Positions 35,816 to 44,959 of a stretch of 64,000 nt of DNA are shown here, piece after piece. This DNA comes from Poriferisodalis sp965221945 (GTDB lineage: Bacteria > Actinomycetota > Acidimicrobiia > Acidimicrobiales > Poriferisodalaceae): contig NZ_OZ244925.1 of NCBI RefSeq assembly GCF_965221945.1, positions 2,666,001 to 2,730,000 on the forward strand. The letters are read 5' to 3'. The stretch's first letter is position 1; every line of letters starts with the position of its first letter. Both the position numbers and the translations under genes were made by a program. The notes under the pieces were generated by a model, which was not told where the DNA came from, did not search any database, and saw only the letters and a program-made list of their open reading frames with translations.

Positions 35816-38275
35816 ATGCTGAAGCCATATCGAGTGCTGGACCTCACCGATCACCGGGGCGCGATGTGCACCTCGATCCTCGGCTCGCTGGGCGCCGAGG
35901 TGATCCTCGTCGAAGGCACCGACGGCCGTGGCCGAGACCATCGCCAGCAGGGGCCCGACGGCACCTCGCTGAGCTGGTGGAACCTGCGGCGCGGTGCGCA
36001 GAGTTGCGTCATCGACGACCGCGACGAGTTGCTGGAGCTGGCGGCGGGCGCCGACGCGCTGATCGAATCACCCGACCCCGGCCTCGGTCTCGACTACGAC
36101 GAGCTGCGCGCCGTCAACCCGGGCCTCGTGCACACCACCGTGACCGCCTTCGGCAGCACCGGCCCGAAGGCCGGATGGGCAGCGTCAGATCTCACCATTG
36201 CCGCCTCGGCGTGCAGCGCTGCCATCACCGGCGACACCGACCGGGCGCCACTGCGCATCACGGCACCGCAGAGCTGGCTGCACGCCGGATCGCATGCCGC
36301 GGTTGGCACCACGCTCGCGCTGCGCCAGCGGGACCGCAGCGGCTATGGCCAGCACGTCGACATCTCGGCGCAGCAGGCGCTGACGCAGATCGCGTTTCCT
36401 GGACATGTCCACGCGCCGAACGAGTACCCGTCGGCGAGGCGGACCTCGGGCGGCATCCTGATGCTCAATTTTCATCTGCAGTTCGTGTACCCGGCGCAGG
36501 ACGGCTACGTCTCGATCACGCTGCTCTTCGGTGACACGATCGGCCGCTTCACAGCTCGGCTGATGGACTGGGTAGCCGAGCTTGGCTGCTGCGACGACGA
36601 GTTGGCCAACCTTGACTGGGTCGATTTCGGCATGCGCCTGTTCACCGAGCCCGACAGCGCGCCGGCGCAGCTCGAGCAGACCAAGGCCGCGATCACCCGC
36701 CTGACCAGCTCACGAACCCGAGCCGAGCTGTTCGCGGAGGCACAGAAGCGTGAACTACTGCTCGCGCCCGTGTACAGCCCGGCGGAGCTGACCGGAATCC
36801 AGCATTTCAACGAACGCGGCTACTGGGACACGGTCGACGACCCGGCCTGGGGCAGCGTCGTCACCCCCGGTGCGTGGTGCAAGCCCAGCCGGATGCCCCT
36901 GCGCTCGCTCGGTGGACCGCCCGAACTCGGCGCCCACACCGAAGCGGTGAGAACGACGCCGCGTTCGGCGCTGCTGGACGCCGCGCAGGCACTGCGTAAT
37001 GCGAACAGCGATCCCGCGGCGCCGCGGCCGCTCGACGGCATCAAGGTGCTCGACACCAGCTGGGTGTATGCCGGGCCGTTCACCACGCGGGTGCTCGCCG
37101 ATTTCGGCGCGACGGTCATCAAGGTGGAAGGGCCGGCTCGCTTCGATGCCGCCCGGGGCAGCGGCGGCGGACTGCGGGGCGACATGGGGCCTGACGCGTC
37201 GATCCAGTACGGAACGCTGAACGCCGGCAAGCTTGGCGTGACCCTCGACCTGAATGTCCCGGAAGGCCGCGACGCCTTCTGCGATCTCACCGAGTGGGCG
37301 GACATCTTCGTGGAGTCGTACACGCCCGGCACGCTGGACGACTGGGGCATCGGGTGGGAGACGCTGTCGGAGCGCAACCCGAGTCTGATTCTGCTGAGCA
37401 CCAGCCTGATGGGCCAGACCGGACCGCTTGCCACGTTCGCCGGTTTCGGCAACCTGGCCGGCGCCATCACCGGCTTCTACGAGATGACCGGATGGCCCGA
37501 TCGGGCACCAGCGGGGCCGTTCCTCGCCTACACCGACTACGTCACCCCGCAATACATGGTTCCGTTGTTGATGGCAGCGCTCGATGCTCGTGATGCCGAT
37601 CCCGAAGGCCGCGGCCAGCATCTCGACTTCGCACAAGCCGAAGCTGCAATCCACTTCCTGGCGACGGAAGTGCTCGAGCACACGGTCAACGGCGCCGCCG
37701 CGACTCGGATCGGCAACGCGGATGCGTTCATGTGCCCCCATGCGATGTACCCGTGCGACCCCGGTGACGCAGACCCGGGCAACCCGCTCGAAGCGCTGGA
37801 CCCTTGGATTGCAGTCGTGTGCGAGACAGAGCACCAGTGGGAATCGCTGTGCCGCTTGCTTGAGAGCGACGGCCAGCCGGTGCCGCCCGAGCTCGCCGGC
37901 CTCGACGCAGCAGGTCGCCTCGCACGCAGCGCAGAAGTCGACGGCGCCATCGCCGCCTGGGCTGCGCAACGTACACCTGCTGACGCCGAAGCTGCGTTGC
38001 AGGCCGTCGGTGTCCCGGCGCATGCCAACCAGAACGGTCTGGGCTGCTTCGCCGATCCGCAGCTCATCCACCGAGGCCACTGGATGGACGTGGCCCATCC
38101 AGTGCACGACCGCATGATCGTCGAGGCACCCCGCTTGCAGCTGAGCGCTACACCCCACAGCATTTCCCGGTCGGGCCCCAGCCTTGGAGAGCACAACGAC
38201 CTGGTCTTGCGGGACATCCTCGGCTACGACGACGACCGCATCGTCGAACTCGCCGTCGCCGGTGCGATTGGCTGA
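35816..38275 (+). CDS. tandem-fused CaiB/BaiF CoA-transferase 2
   Basis: 819 aa, two CaiB-like halves (YRVLDLTDHRGAMCTS and IKVLDTSWVYAGPFTTRVLADFGATVIKVEG). At the catalytic-Asp site the N-half has SAQQA and the C-half AQAEA, so like copy 1 only the second half has an acidic residue. Closely parallel to copy 1 throughout (for example GYVSITLLFGDTIGRFTARL against GYVTVTFLFGPMIAPFTSRL). Divergent from the thiolase/DUF35 pair with a 96-bp shared promoter region, which suggests a common pathway. Confidence 0.85.
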   Translation: MLKPYRVLDLTDHRGAMCTSILGSLGAEVILVEGTDGRGRDHRQQGPDGTSLSWWNLRRGAQSCVIDDRDELLELAAGADALIESPDPGLGLDYDELRAVNPGLVHTTVTAFGSTGPKAGWAASDLTIAASACSAAITGDTDRAPLRITAPQSWLHAGSHAAVGTTLALRQRDRSGYGQHVDISAQQALTQIAFPGHVHAPNEYPSARRTSGGILMLNFHLQFVYPAQDGYVSITLLFGDTIGRFTARLMDWVAELGCCDDELANLDWVDFGMRLFTEPDSAPAQLEQTKAAITRLTSSRTRAELFAEAQKRELLLAPVYSPAELTGIQHFNERGYWDTVDDPAWGSVVTPGAWCKPSRMPLRSLGGPPELGAHTEAVRTTPRSALLDAAQALRNANSDPAAPRPLDGIKVLDTSWVYAGPFTTRVLADFGATVIKVEGPARFDAARGSGGGLRGDMGPDASIQYGTLNAGKLGVTLDLNVPEGRDAFCDLTEWADIFVESYTPGTLDDWGIGWETLSERNPSLILLSTSLMGQTGPLATFAGFGNLAGAITGFYEMTGWPDRAPAGPFLAYTDYVTPQYMVPLLMAALDARDADPEGRGQHLDFAQAEAAIHFLATEVLEHTVNGAAATRIGNADAFMCPHAMYPCDPGDADPGNPLEALDPWIAVVCETEHQWESLCRLLESDGQPVPPELAGLDAAGRLARSAEVDGAIAAWAAQRTPADAEAALQAVGVPAHANQNGLGCFADPQLIHRGHWMDVAHPVHDRMIVEAPRLQLSATPHSISRSGPSLGEHNDLVLRDILGYDDDRIVELAVAGAIG

Positions 38276-38357
38276 GCAAACCGAACGTGGACGGAGCAAG
38301 TGTTCCTATTGCGGGATGCTGAACAGGCAACGGAATTGCTGAGACTGTCGAGAACAA

Positions 38358-38383
38358 GGGGACTATCGGGCTGTTTCCCCGCA
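38358..38383 (+). repeat. left 26-bp inverted repeat of a 2.5-kb segment
   Basis: GGGGACTATCGGGCTGTTTC then CCCGCA. Its reverse complement recurs at 40859-40884 with two mismatches. It sits 36 bp before the HNH gene. AGAAC lies just outside both ends (38351-38355, 40885-40889). Confidence 0.75.
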
Positions 38384-38419
38384 GGGTTCGGTGTGACGCC
38401 CCCTGCGTAGGTTCGGGGC

Positions 38420-38824
38420 ATGGCAACACGGCGCAGACTGCACGGTGCTTCCAAACAGCATCTCAGGGAAGACCTGCACTACATCCAGAACGGCAATTGC
38501 AACAACCGTTACTGCTTGAAACCGAAGAAGAAGTGGCGCTTGGAGGACTTGGAGCTTGACCACATCAAACCTCTGGGCGACGGCGGTACCGATGCCGAGG
38601 ACAACTTGCAGCTACTCTGCCGCGACTGCCACACGCGCAAGACACGCCGCGAGGACCAAGCGCGGGTGAAGGCGAGGAACGAGCCCAAGACGAAATCTCG
38701 CAGGAAACGGCGCAAGCGCAGCAACCAGCCGGAGCTCACAGCGTCGCCTGTGACCAATCCGTGCCCTGTCAGATCATCCGGCACCATGTCCGGGGGTACA
38801 CATCGACGGCGAACAGATCACTGA
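38420..38824 (+). CDS. small HNH endonuclease
   Basis: 134 aa. Core CNNRYC (27-32), LELDHIKPLGDGG (His48), DNLQLLCRDCHTRK (Asn62, Cys67, Cys70, His71) gives the beta-beta-alpha metal finger with structural zinc cysteines. The C-terminus is a Lys/Arg-rich basic tail (KTKSRRKRRKRS) likely to bind DNA, then a poorly ordered stretch. Length and shape fit stand-alone or phage-type HNH proteins. It is the first gene inside the inverted-repeat segment. Confidence 0.85.
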   Translation: MATRRRLHGASKQHLREDLHYIQNGNCNNRYCLKPKKKWRLEDLELDHIKPLGDGGTDAEDNLQLLCRDCHTRKTRREDQARVKARNEPKTKSRRKRRKRSNQPELTASPVTNPCPVRSSGTMSGGTHRRRTDH

Positions 38825-38978
38825 CGACGACCGTGAATTGCCACCGTTGCCCCAGCGAGGCCGTTTGACGTCATTCACCGAGGTAGCTCATCGCTTCTTG
38901 CGTTCTTCTTGCATCCCCTGCCCAAGGCTCACACTCCGCGACGCTTCCATGCCCGGAACCCAGCGGGTGTCACAGCAA

Positions 38979-39335
38979 CTAACGGCCCACCAGCCATCTG
39001 CCGAGCGCCTTGACGCCCCGGAGATCCGCTTCCGCCGATGCCCGCATCGGATCGGATCGGAACATACCGAGCGCCGTCTCGCGAAACCGATTCACTTCGG
39101 CATCGGTGAAAGGGCCGTTGTCATCCGACCAATCCCCAAGCACGTTGCGCCGGGCATTCAGGCGGCTGGGGAACGGGTTGTAGCCGGTAGCCATTTTGAG
39201 CCACAGGCAGAGAAGCTCAACTTCACAATCCCTTGCGCTCGTACTCTCGGATACAACGCTGTCCAGCGTGATATGCGTCAGATACGCGTCGGCGTCCAAC
39301 GGCGGCACATCGCACCAAAAGTCGTGACCAATCAT
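38979..39335 (-). CDS. hypothetical protein
   Basis: 118 aa from an ATG behind AAAGGA (a seven-codon longer GTG start is possible). Acidic, soluble, no recognised family; contains CEVELLCLWLKMATG and GDWSDDNGPFTDAEVNRFRETALGMFRS, the latter probably a helical pair. It lies antisense between the HNH gene and the IS110 element within the inverted repeats. A phage- or island-type accessory protein is likely. Confidence 0.5.
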   Translation of the reverse strand: MIGHDFWCDVPPLDADAYLTHITLDSVVSESTSARDCEVELLCLWLKMATGYNPFPSRLNARRNVLGDWSDDNGPFTDAEVNRFRETALGMFRSDPMRASAEADLRGVKALGRWLVGR

Positions 39336-39356
39336 GCTGTCATCCTTTGTCCTCAC

Positions 39357-39607
39357 CCCTTCTATCTGAGGGGTGTTACAGCCATGATGTTGGGGTCAGC
39401 AGTCGGGCCCGGGTCTGACCCAGGGTGTTACGGGCTTTGTGCCTTTTTCGTGATCTGTCGGCTCGGTGTCCTGGCTGCTGGCGGGCACCGGCCGGTCGGG
39501 CGGACGTGACTTGATAGGAGCCTTGGCTATGCACCGTGGCTGTACTGTCCGCCGTCCCGGCCGGTGGTGCCTCGCTTACCCAGTTAGGAGAAAGGCAGGG
39601 GTTCATC
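39357..39607 (+). other. non-coding left end of the IS110-family element (candidate bridge-RNA region)
   Basis: About 250 bp without a convincing gene precede the transposase. It contains GGGTGTTAC twice (39372 and 39424 areas) and an AGGAGAAAGG that would serve the transposase. In IS110 elements the non-coding end next to the transposase encodes a structured bridge RNA that pairs with donor and target. I see no decisive fold by eye. Confidence 0.35.
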
Positions 39608-40834
39608 ATGGCTGATCAGCCAGTCGGTGTCTATGGGGGCGTGGACACTCACAAGGAGGTCCATGTCGCTGCGGCGGTCGACCAGGCGGGCCGGGTGCTC
39701 GGCGCGGAGTCGTTCGGCGCGGACCCGGCGGGGTAGAGCCGGCTCGCAGAGTGGCTGGGGTCGTTCGGGCCGCTGGTGCGCGTCGGCGTGGAGGGGACGG
39801 GCTCCTATGGGGTGGGGCTGACGCGTCATCTGGTGGGCTCGGGCGTCGAGGTGGTGGAGGTGAACCGGCCGAACCGTCAGATGCGCCGCCGCCGCGGCAA
39901 GTCCGATGTCGTCGATGCCGAGGCCGCGGCACGCGCCGCGCTCAGCGGCGACGCGGCCACCGCTCCCAAGGGCAACGACGGGATCATCGAGGCGATCCGG
40001 GCGATCCGGGTCGTGCTGTGCTCGACGCGTGCCCATCGCACCCGCATCTCCAATCAGATCCGCGATCTCATCGTCACCGCTCCCGACCGGCTGCGCAGCG
40101 CCCTCGAGCCGCTCACCACCGCCCAGCGGGCGGCTCGCTGCGCCCGGTTCCGTCCCGGCGACCCCGCCCAGCCCGCCGAGGCGGCAAAGATCGCGTTGCG
40201 CACCCTGGCCCGCCAATACGAGACCCTCGACGCCGACCTCGTCGAGCTGCGCCGCCATCTCGATGAGCTCACCAGCACCGCCAACCCGGCGCTGCGAGCC
40301 GCCAAAGGCATCGGCGCCGACACGGCGTCGATCCTGCTGATCGCAGCCGGCGACAACCCCGCCCGGCTCACCACCGAAGCGTCGTTCGCAGCTCTGTGCG
40401 GCGCGTCACCCGTCGAGGCGTCATCAGGCAAGACCATCCGCCACCGCCTCAACCCCGGCGGGAACCGCCAGGCCAACCACGCCCTGTGGCGCATCGCCAT
40501 GGTCCGCCTCGCCACCTGCCCCCGAACACGCGCCTACGCCCAAAGACGCCAAACAGAAGGCAAATCACGCCGAGAGATCATCCGATGCCTCAAGCGCTAC
40601 ATCGCCCGAGAAGTCTTCGCACTGCTCGCCGACCCCCACCAGGCCACCCACACCAGCGACCCCGGCCAGCTCCGACACCGACGACAAGCCGCCGGCCTCA
40701 GCCTCGCCCACGCCGCCCACCAGCTCAACACCTGGCCCGCAACCGTCTCCATGATCGAACGAGGCAAACTACCCCACCACCACCTCGTGCCCGCCTACCG
40801 CGACTGGCTCAACACACTCCAACCCGCCGCTTGA
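39608..40834 (+). mobile_element. IS110-family transposase, interrupted by an in-frame amber codon
   Basis: 408 codons. The N-terminal RuvC-like DEDD site is visible: VDTHKE, VEGTGSYG and KSDVVDAEAA. The C-terminal transposase_20 domain has KGIGADTASILL, CGASPVEASSGKT and GGNRQANHALW with the catalytic-type serine region. Codon 43 is TAG (39734-39736), where homologues have a coding residue, so the protein is split after GADPAG; restarting at a later GTG would lose the first Asp. An unusual C-terminal extension (LRHRRQAAGLSLAHAAHQLN, WPATVSMIERG) looks like an Xre-type helix-turn-helix. Probably inactive unless the amber is suppressed. Confidence 0.88.
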
Positions 40835-40858
40835 CAAACCATAGGAGCATCACCAAAT

Positions 40859-40884
40859 TGTGGGGAAACAGCCCGATGGTCCCC
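40859..40884 (-). repeat. right 26-bp inverted repeat of the 2.5-kb segment
   Basis: Reads TGTGGGGAAACAGCCCGATG then GTCCCC, matching the reverse complement of the left copy at 24 of 26 positions. It begins 24 bp after the transposase stop, so both repeats closely bracket the gene content. Confidence 0.75.
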
Positions 40885-41033
40885 AGAACGTACGGGCATC
40901 ACGGATCGCTGCCGACCTCAAGTCCGTTGATCCAGCGAATCGCAGTCGCTGGATCGAGTATCGGGCTTGGGCAATCGAAACGCTCGACCAACCGCGCCGG
41001 GTGATCGCCGCATCGATCAGGGATCTGACGTAG
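40860..41033 (+). CDS. small ORF, possible remnant
   Basis: A 57-codon GTG-started frame that begins inside the right inverted repeat and reads protein-like: VRASRIAADLKSVDPANRSRW and IEYRAWAIETLDQPRRVIAA. Not recognised. It may be the tail of a gene cut by the element or a short real gene; it runs convergently 17 bp into the XamI-like gene end. Confidence 0.3.
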   Translation: MGKQPDGPQNVRASRIAADLKSVDPANRSRWIEYRAWAIETLDQPRRVIAASIRDLT

Positions 41034-41937
41034 CAGCTACAAAGTCCGTCAGCGGCTGCAACCCGTGAGCCCAGAAGATCGTGAGGCCGCTTTCTTGCGC
41101 CTGGACAAGGTTGTGGGTCTTGAAGACGCCCGACAACACGGCCGTCGGCACGATGCCCTGGTGGCCGAACGCCCGGACCCACTCAGCCGCCTTCGCCGCA
41201 GCGTCGTTGTTCAACCGCTTGACCGAGTTGGTTGAAGAGTTGGAGACCTTGCACTCGATCGGCATTACCCGACCGTCATGCAATCCGACGACCACATCAG
41301 CCTTGCGGCCAGCTACGGAACACTCGGCGCAGAACTCGCCTCGTCCAGGTGCATCCGCCGGTGTCGATACTTCGCGTGTCTCGACTTCGGTCAGTCCTGA
41401 GACGGCCAGGTGGTTGCGGACTGCCTCCTCCTGACCGGTCTTGGCCTCGTTTGCACGGTTCGTTCGCACCCTCTGACTCGCCATGAGCGATGCGGAGGCC
41501 ATGGCCGCCGCCGAACGTTCTTCGTCTGAGGGTTGTCGTCCCTCGGCTACCCAGGTGAATCGACGACTGTCGAGCATGGCCAAGATCGTTTCGATCACCC
41601 GTTGGGTGGCATCCGCGTCGTCCCGCAGTCGGCTCGCCGTCAGATTCGTTTCCGCCAGTTCCATCAGATCATCGGTTGAAACCGGCGGCCCTGCCAGGTA
41701 ACGGAATGCTTCAAGCAAATCCGCGTCAGTGAGCACGGATTGGGCAACATCTCGCAACGACCGGAGATCCTGGCTCTCGCGCATGAGTCGATCGACGCTG
41801 GCCGCGTAGTCGTCGAACGCTTGGAGATATCGCCCGACCGGCTCGGTCAGGCGCTCCTCGCGAAAGAGCTCAATCGCCCTACGTCGTTCCTGCTCAAGTT
41901 CCCCGTCGGTCCAGCGTGGCGGGTTTACGAGCGCCAT
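41017..41937 (-). CDS. XamI-family type II restriction endonuclease
   Basis: 306 aa. The start MALVNPPRWTDGELEQERR and the following helical region (AIELFREERLTEPVGRYLQAF) look like XamI-type enzymes (recognition GTCGAC). The catalytic core near the C-terminus reads GRKADVVVGLHDGRVMPIEC then KVSNSS, a PD-(D/E)XK site with Asp and ExK (Glu-Cys-Lys). The gene overlaps the methyltransferase end by 13 bp, the expected R-M arrangement. The specificity is inferred from family resemblance only. Confidence 0.85.
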   Translation of the reverse strand: MALVNPPRWTDGELEQERRRAIELFREERLTEPVGRYLQAFDDYAASVDRLMRESQDLRSLRDVAQSVLTDADLLEAFRYLAGPPVSTDDLMELAETNLTASRLRDDADATQRVIETILAMLDSRRFTWVAEGRQPSDEERSAAAMASASLMASQRVRTNRANEAKTGQEEAVRNHLAVSGLTEVETREVSTPADAPGRGEFCAECSVAGRKADVVVGLHDGRVMPIECKVSNSSTNSVKRLNNDAAAKAAEWVRAFGHQGIVPTAVLSGVFKTHNLVQAQESGLTIFWAHGLQPLTDFVAATSDP

Positions 41938-43598
41938 GGTTCTCCCATCTCGAGCCAGCTCGGAGGCGGAACCTTGATCTGCTCCATCTCGGACGGCTCG
42001 AATTTGGTCAGACCGCCTGCGTACGTACGACCACCAGTGAGGGTGGCTCGCTCGCGCAACACCATGGTCAAAGCAGACAACGCTGCTTCTGACATCGGTT
42101 CGACCGGATAGATGCCGTGCACCGTGTTGAGGTTCCCCGCTGCAGCAAGATTGCGCACGAACGTCGGCGGGCGCCGGGCCATGTAGGTGGCCAGGATCGG
42201 CGCCGATTCCCGCAACCTGACAGACCACCAAGGTTTCCTGTGGCGAGCGATGTAGCCGTTCGCAGCACCCGCGCGCCGGGCTGCCTTCAAGAACCGTTCC
42301 ACGAGAGCTCGATCGCTTTCGTCAAGGACGTCCAAGTCCTCTGGCAGATCGATCACGGCCCTGAGGTCGCGACCGTCCTCCAAGACGGCGGATTCCAGAC
42401 CGAATAATTCGGACGCCTTCGTCACGGCGGGAAAGAGCACCGTCGTCGGCAAACATGGATCGCCCTGCTTGGTTACCCACGTCGCGTTCGCTCCGGTGAC
42501 AGCTCCCCGGTGCACACGGCAGAACTCACCCAGCGGGACGAATTCGTTCGGCACAGAAACTCTGGGTTCCAAGAGCGAAGACCAACGCCGAACTTCGCGT
42601 AACTCGTCGCGCCCAAACGGCGTGCCCCCCCGCAAGCCTCGCAGGTCCTCCGTCCCCTTGATCTTGCTCACGCGGACAGGACGCTCAGTCGTGCCCACTT
42701 CGAACGCCGTCACGGTCGCCGTGGTCGTCGCGTCTGCGAATGCCTGAGTTCGTGCATCGAGGATGTGAATCGAGAGACCGCCAAGCGCACCGGCGATCAG
42801 CTCGCGAGCAAGTTGGCCGTACCCCACGTCGAGCCATTCGGATGACGTGACGAAAACGCCGTAGTCACCCGCTCGCGCGAGATGTGCCGTTGCGAGCAGG
42901 AAGTGAACATGCAAGCCCGCGAGCGCTGACGCTTTCAAACCCAGTTCCCCAGAGCGTTCTCGCAGCCACGTTTTCCACTCTGGAGCGATGTCGTGGTGAC
43001 GCACGTACGGGGGGTTCCCGATGAACGCCGTGGGGCCGGGCACTGACGGCAGGTCGAGCGAGCGGTAATCGGTCGTTTCCACTTGCGACCGCTCGTCGAA
43101 ACCTAGGACCGTCAAGCTGGCGCGCGCAGTCAACGCAGCGAGCGGATCGATCTCGACGGCGACGAGTTGCGCTTCGGGCAGATAGCGACCAGCAGCGCAG
43201 AGAAACCTCGCCGAGCCAGCGCCAGGGTCTACGACACGAGAGGCGACCTTGTAGTTGGCAAGCCATTCGGACATGGGTCCGACCAGCGACGGCGGCGTGT
43301 AGGTCGCGCCCATCTTGCGCCGCTGCGGCGCAGAACGGAGGGAGGCGAATGCGGCGCCCAACGGATCCTCACCTGCCCTGATGGCTGCTGCGACGGCACC
43401 AAGCACTTCGGGCGAGGGCGGCTGAGCCGACACATCCACGAGTCGCGCTTCGGCACCACTCACTTCGGCGAGGCGTCCATCCCGCACGAGTGCCCAAGCC
43501 ATCGCGCACAGCGATCGCTCGTCGAGAATTGCGCCATGCGCGAAGCCCGCACCCGGCACGCTGTTCAAGGTCAAGGCCATCTGCTGGCATGTTCGCAT
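41925..43598 (-). CDS. N6-adenine DNA methyltransferase of the XamI-type R-M system
   Basis: 557 aa. SAM motif I VVDPGAGSARFLCA (122-134), acidic EIDPLAA (149-155) and the catalytic FIGNPPYVRHHD (192-203) mark a gamma-type N6-adenine methylase; the C-terminal half is the target-recognition region. GATYTPPSLV ahead of motif I is typical of the TaqI-like class. Start follows TTGGAGG at 7 bases. It should protect the host from the adjacent nuclease. Confidence 0.9.
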   Translation of the reverse strand: MRTCQQMALTLNSVPGAGFAHGAILDERSLCAMAWALVRDGRLAEVSGAEARLVDVSAQPPSPEVLGAVAAAIRAGEDPLGAAFASLRSAPQRRKMGATYTPPSLVGPMSEWLANYKVASRVVDPGAGSARFLCAAGRYLPEAQLVAVEIDPLAALTARASLTVLGFDERSQVETTDYRSLDLPSVPGPTAFIGNPPYVRHHDIAPEWKTWLRERSGELGLKASALAGLHVHFLLATAHLARAGDYGVFVTSSEWLDVGYGQLARELIAGALGGLSIHILDARTQAFADATTTATVTAFEVGTTERPVRVSKIKGTEDLRGLRGGTPFGRDELREVRRWSSLLEPRVSVPNEFVPLGEFCRVHRGAVTGANATWVTKQGDPCLPTTVLFPAVTKASELFGLESAVLEDGRDLRAVIDLPEDLDVLDESDRALVERFLKAARRAGAANGYIARHRKPWWSVRLRESAPILATYMARRPPTFVRNLAAAGNLNTVHGIYPVEPMSEAALSALTMVLRERATLTGGRTYAGGLTKFEPSEMEQIKVPPPSWLEMGEPWRS

Positions 43599-43822
43599 AC
43601 GGCACCTCCAAGCCCGCGGACGACACGATCCGGTCCGTTCGTCCATCTTCGACGCGAGGTGTGACAGCACGCATTCGCCCAATGTCCCGCCCTCACGAAA
43701 CCGAACGCCGCGGACGGCCTCGCGCGAGTCGCGCCCGATATGCCGCCGGGCTCGCCAGTAGCGTGATCGACTGCGATCGCAGTTCTGGCGGTTCGCGCCG
43801 CAGTGCCGACTGGGGAACCAAC

Positions 43823-44434
43823 ATGCGCGTCATCATCTTCGGGGCGACCGGCAAGACCGGGCAGCACGCGGTCCGCTGCGCGCTCGACGGAAGCCATACG
43901 ACGACGGCATTCGGGCGTTCCGTGGACAGGCTCAGCGCTGAGTCCGCGCTGACGCTGACACGTGGCGACGTCTTCGACGCTGAGGTTGTCAGCGATGCCG
44001 TCGCAGGTCACGATGCCGCCATCGTGTGCCTCGGCAGCACGAGTCTCAAGGACCGCACGACGCTGACGCGGGGCACTGAGCACATCGTCAATGCCGTCGA
44101 CCGTCATGGCGTCGGTCGGCTTGTGGTGGTATCCGCAGCCGGCGTCGGTGAGAGCTGGGCTCAGATTCCGTGGAGCTCGAAGCTGATGTTCAAGACCATG
44201 CTGCGGAACCTCTTCGCCGACCACCAAGCTCAAGAGGAAGTCGTACGCGAGAGCGCAGCGAACTGGACCGTTGTCCGATCCGCTGTGCTGTCTGACAAGC
44301 ACGAGCCCCGTGCCGTGAGCGCTTCCAACACGGACAAGACGAGTCGCATCCACCGTGCTGCCCTAGCCGGTTTCCTCGTCGATCAACTCGGCGACAGTGC
44401 CTACAGCCGCCAAGCCATCACGGTGACCTCATGA
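43823..44434 (+). CDS. NAD(P)-binding NmrA/SDR-like protein
   Basis: 203 aa atypical short-chain dehydrogenase. The dinucleotide loop is VIIFGATGKTGQHAV at the start; GHDAAIVCLGS and RLVVVSAAGVGES follow. The SDR catalytic YxxxK is not present in standard form, as usual for NmrA-like redox sensors and flavin-reductase-like members. It overlaps the CinA-C gene by 4 bases, so both are co-translated. Confidence 0.85.
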   Translation: MRVIIFGATGKTGQHAVRCALDGSHTTTAFGRSVDRLSAESALTLTRGDVFDAEVVSDAVAGHDAAIVCLGSTSLKDRTTLTRGTEHIVNAVDRHGVGRLVVVSAAGVGESWAQIPWSSKLMFKTMLRNLFADHQAQEEVVRESAANWTVVRSAVLSDKHEPRAVSASNTDKTSRIHRAALAGFLVDQLGDSAYSRQAITVTS

Positions 44435-44931
44435 CACCTGACGAGCGGTTGGCGACGATCCGGGCGATCCATGACTCGCCGTTGCGGATCGTGCTGTCGG
44501 TGACGGGCGGCGGGATGCTGGCCGTGAGCGACCTGCTCACGGTGCCGGGCGGCTCCCGCACGATTCTCGAGGCCACCGTGCCCTACTCGGTGAAGTCGTT
44601 GTACGAGCTGATGGGCTCGGAGCTGGAGCCGCACGTATCTGATGAGGCGGCGCTGGCAATGGCGGACGGCTGTCTGGCCCGGGCGCAGTACCTCATCTCG
44701 ACGCCCAAGCCGGGCACCGAGCCCTGGCCGCTCGCCGGTATCTCGTGCACCGCGGCGCTGGTGACCGATCCGCCGCGGCGCGGCGAAGACCGGGCGCACA
44801 TCGCCACTGTTTCCGATTCGGGCACACGCATCGCCCGCAAGATCACCTACGGGACCGACGATCGCGTCGCACAGGACCGCGAGACCTCAGACGCCCTACT
44901 CGAGCTCATCGCTGAGATCGCGACCGGCTGA
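44431..44931 (+). CDS. CinA C-terminal domain-like (NMN amidase family) protein
   Basis: 166 aa. SVTGGGMLAVSDLLTVPGGS and EATVPYSVKSLYELMG correspond to the CinA-C fold, whose active form deamidates nicotinamide mononucleotide in the pyridine-nucleotide cycle. The classic ESCTGG is altered to SVTGGG, so the nucleophile environment differs and activity is uncertain. Coupled to an NAD(P)-binding protein by ATGA overlap. Confidence 0.75.
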   Translation: MTPDERLATIRAIHDSPLRIVLSVTGGGMLAVSDLLTVPGGSRTILEATVPYSVKSLYELMGSELEPHVSDEAALAMADGCLARAQYLISTPKPGTEPWPLAGISCTAALVTDPPRRGEDRAHIATVSDSGTRIARKITYGTDDRVAQDRETSDALLELIAEIATG

Positions 44932-44959
44932 ACGACCAGCGCCCGACCCTGCTGGCGGC

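Noticed and set aside
36755..38299. 514-codon minus-strand frame over CoA-transferase 2
   Set aside because: Antisense shadow; no recognisable motifs.
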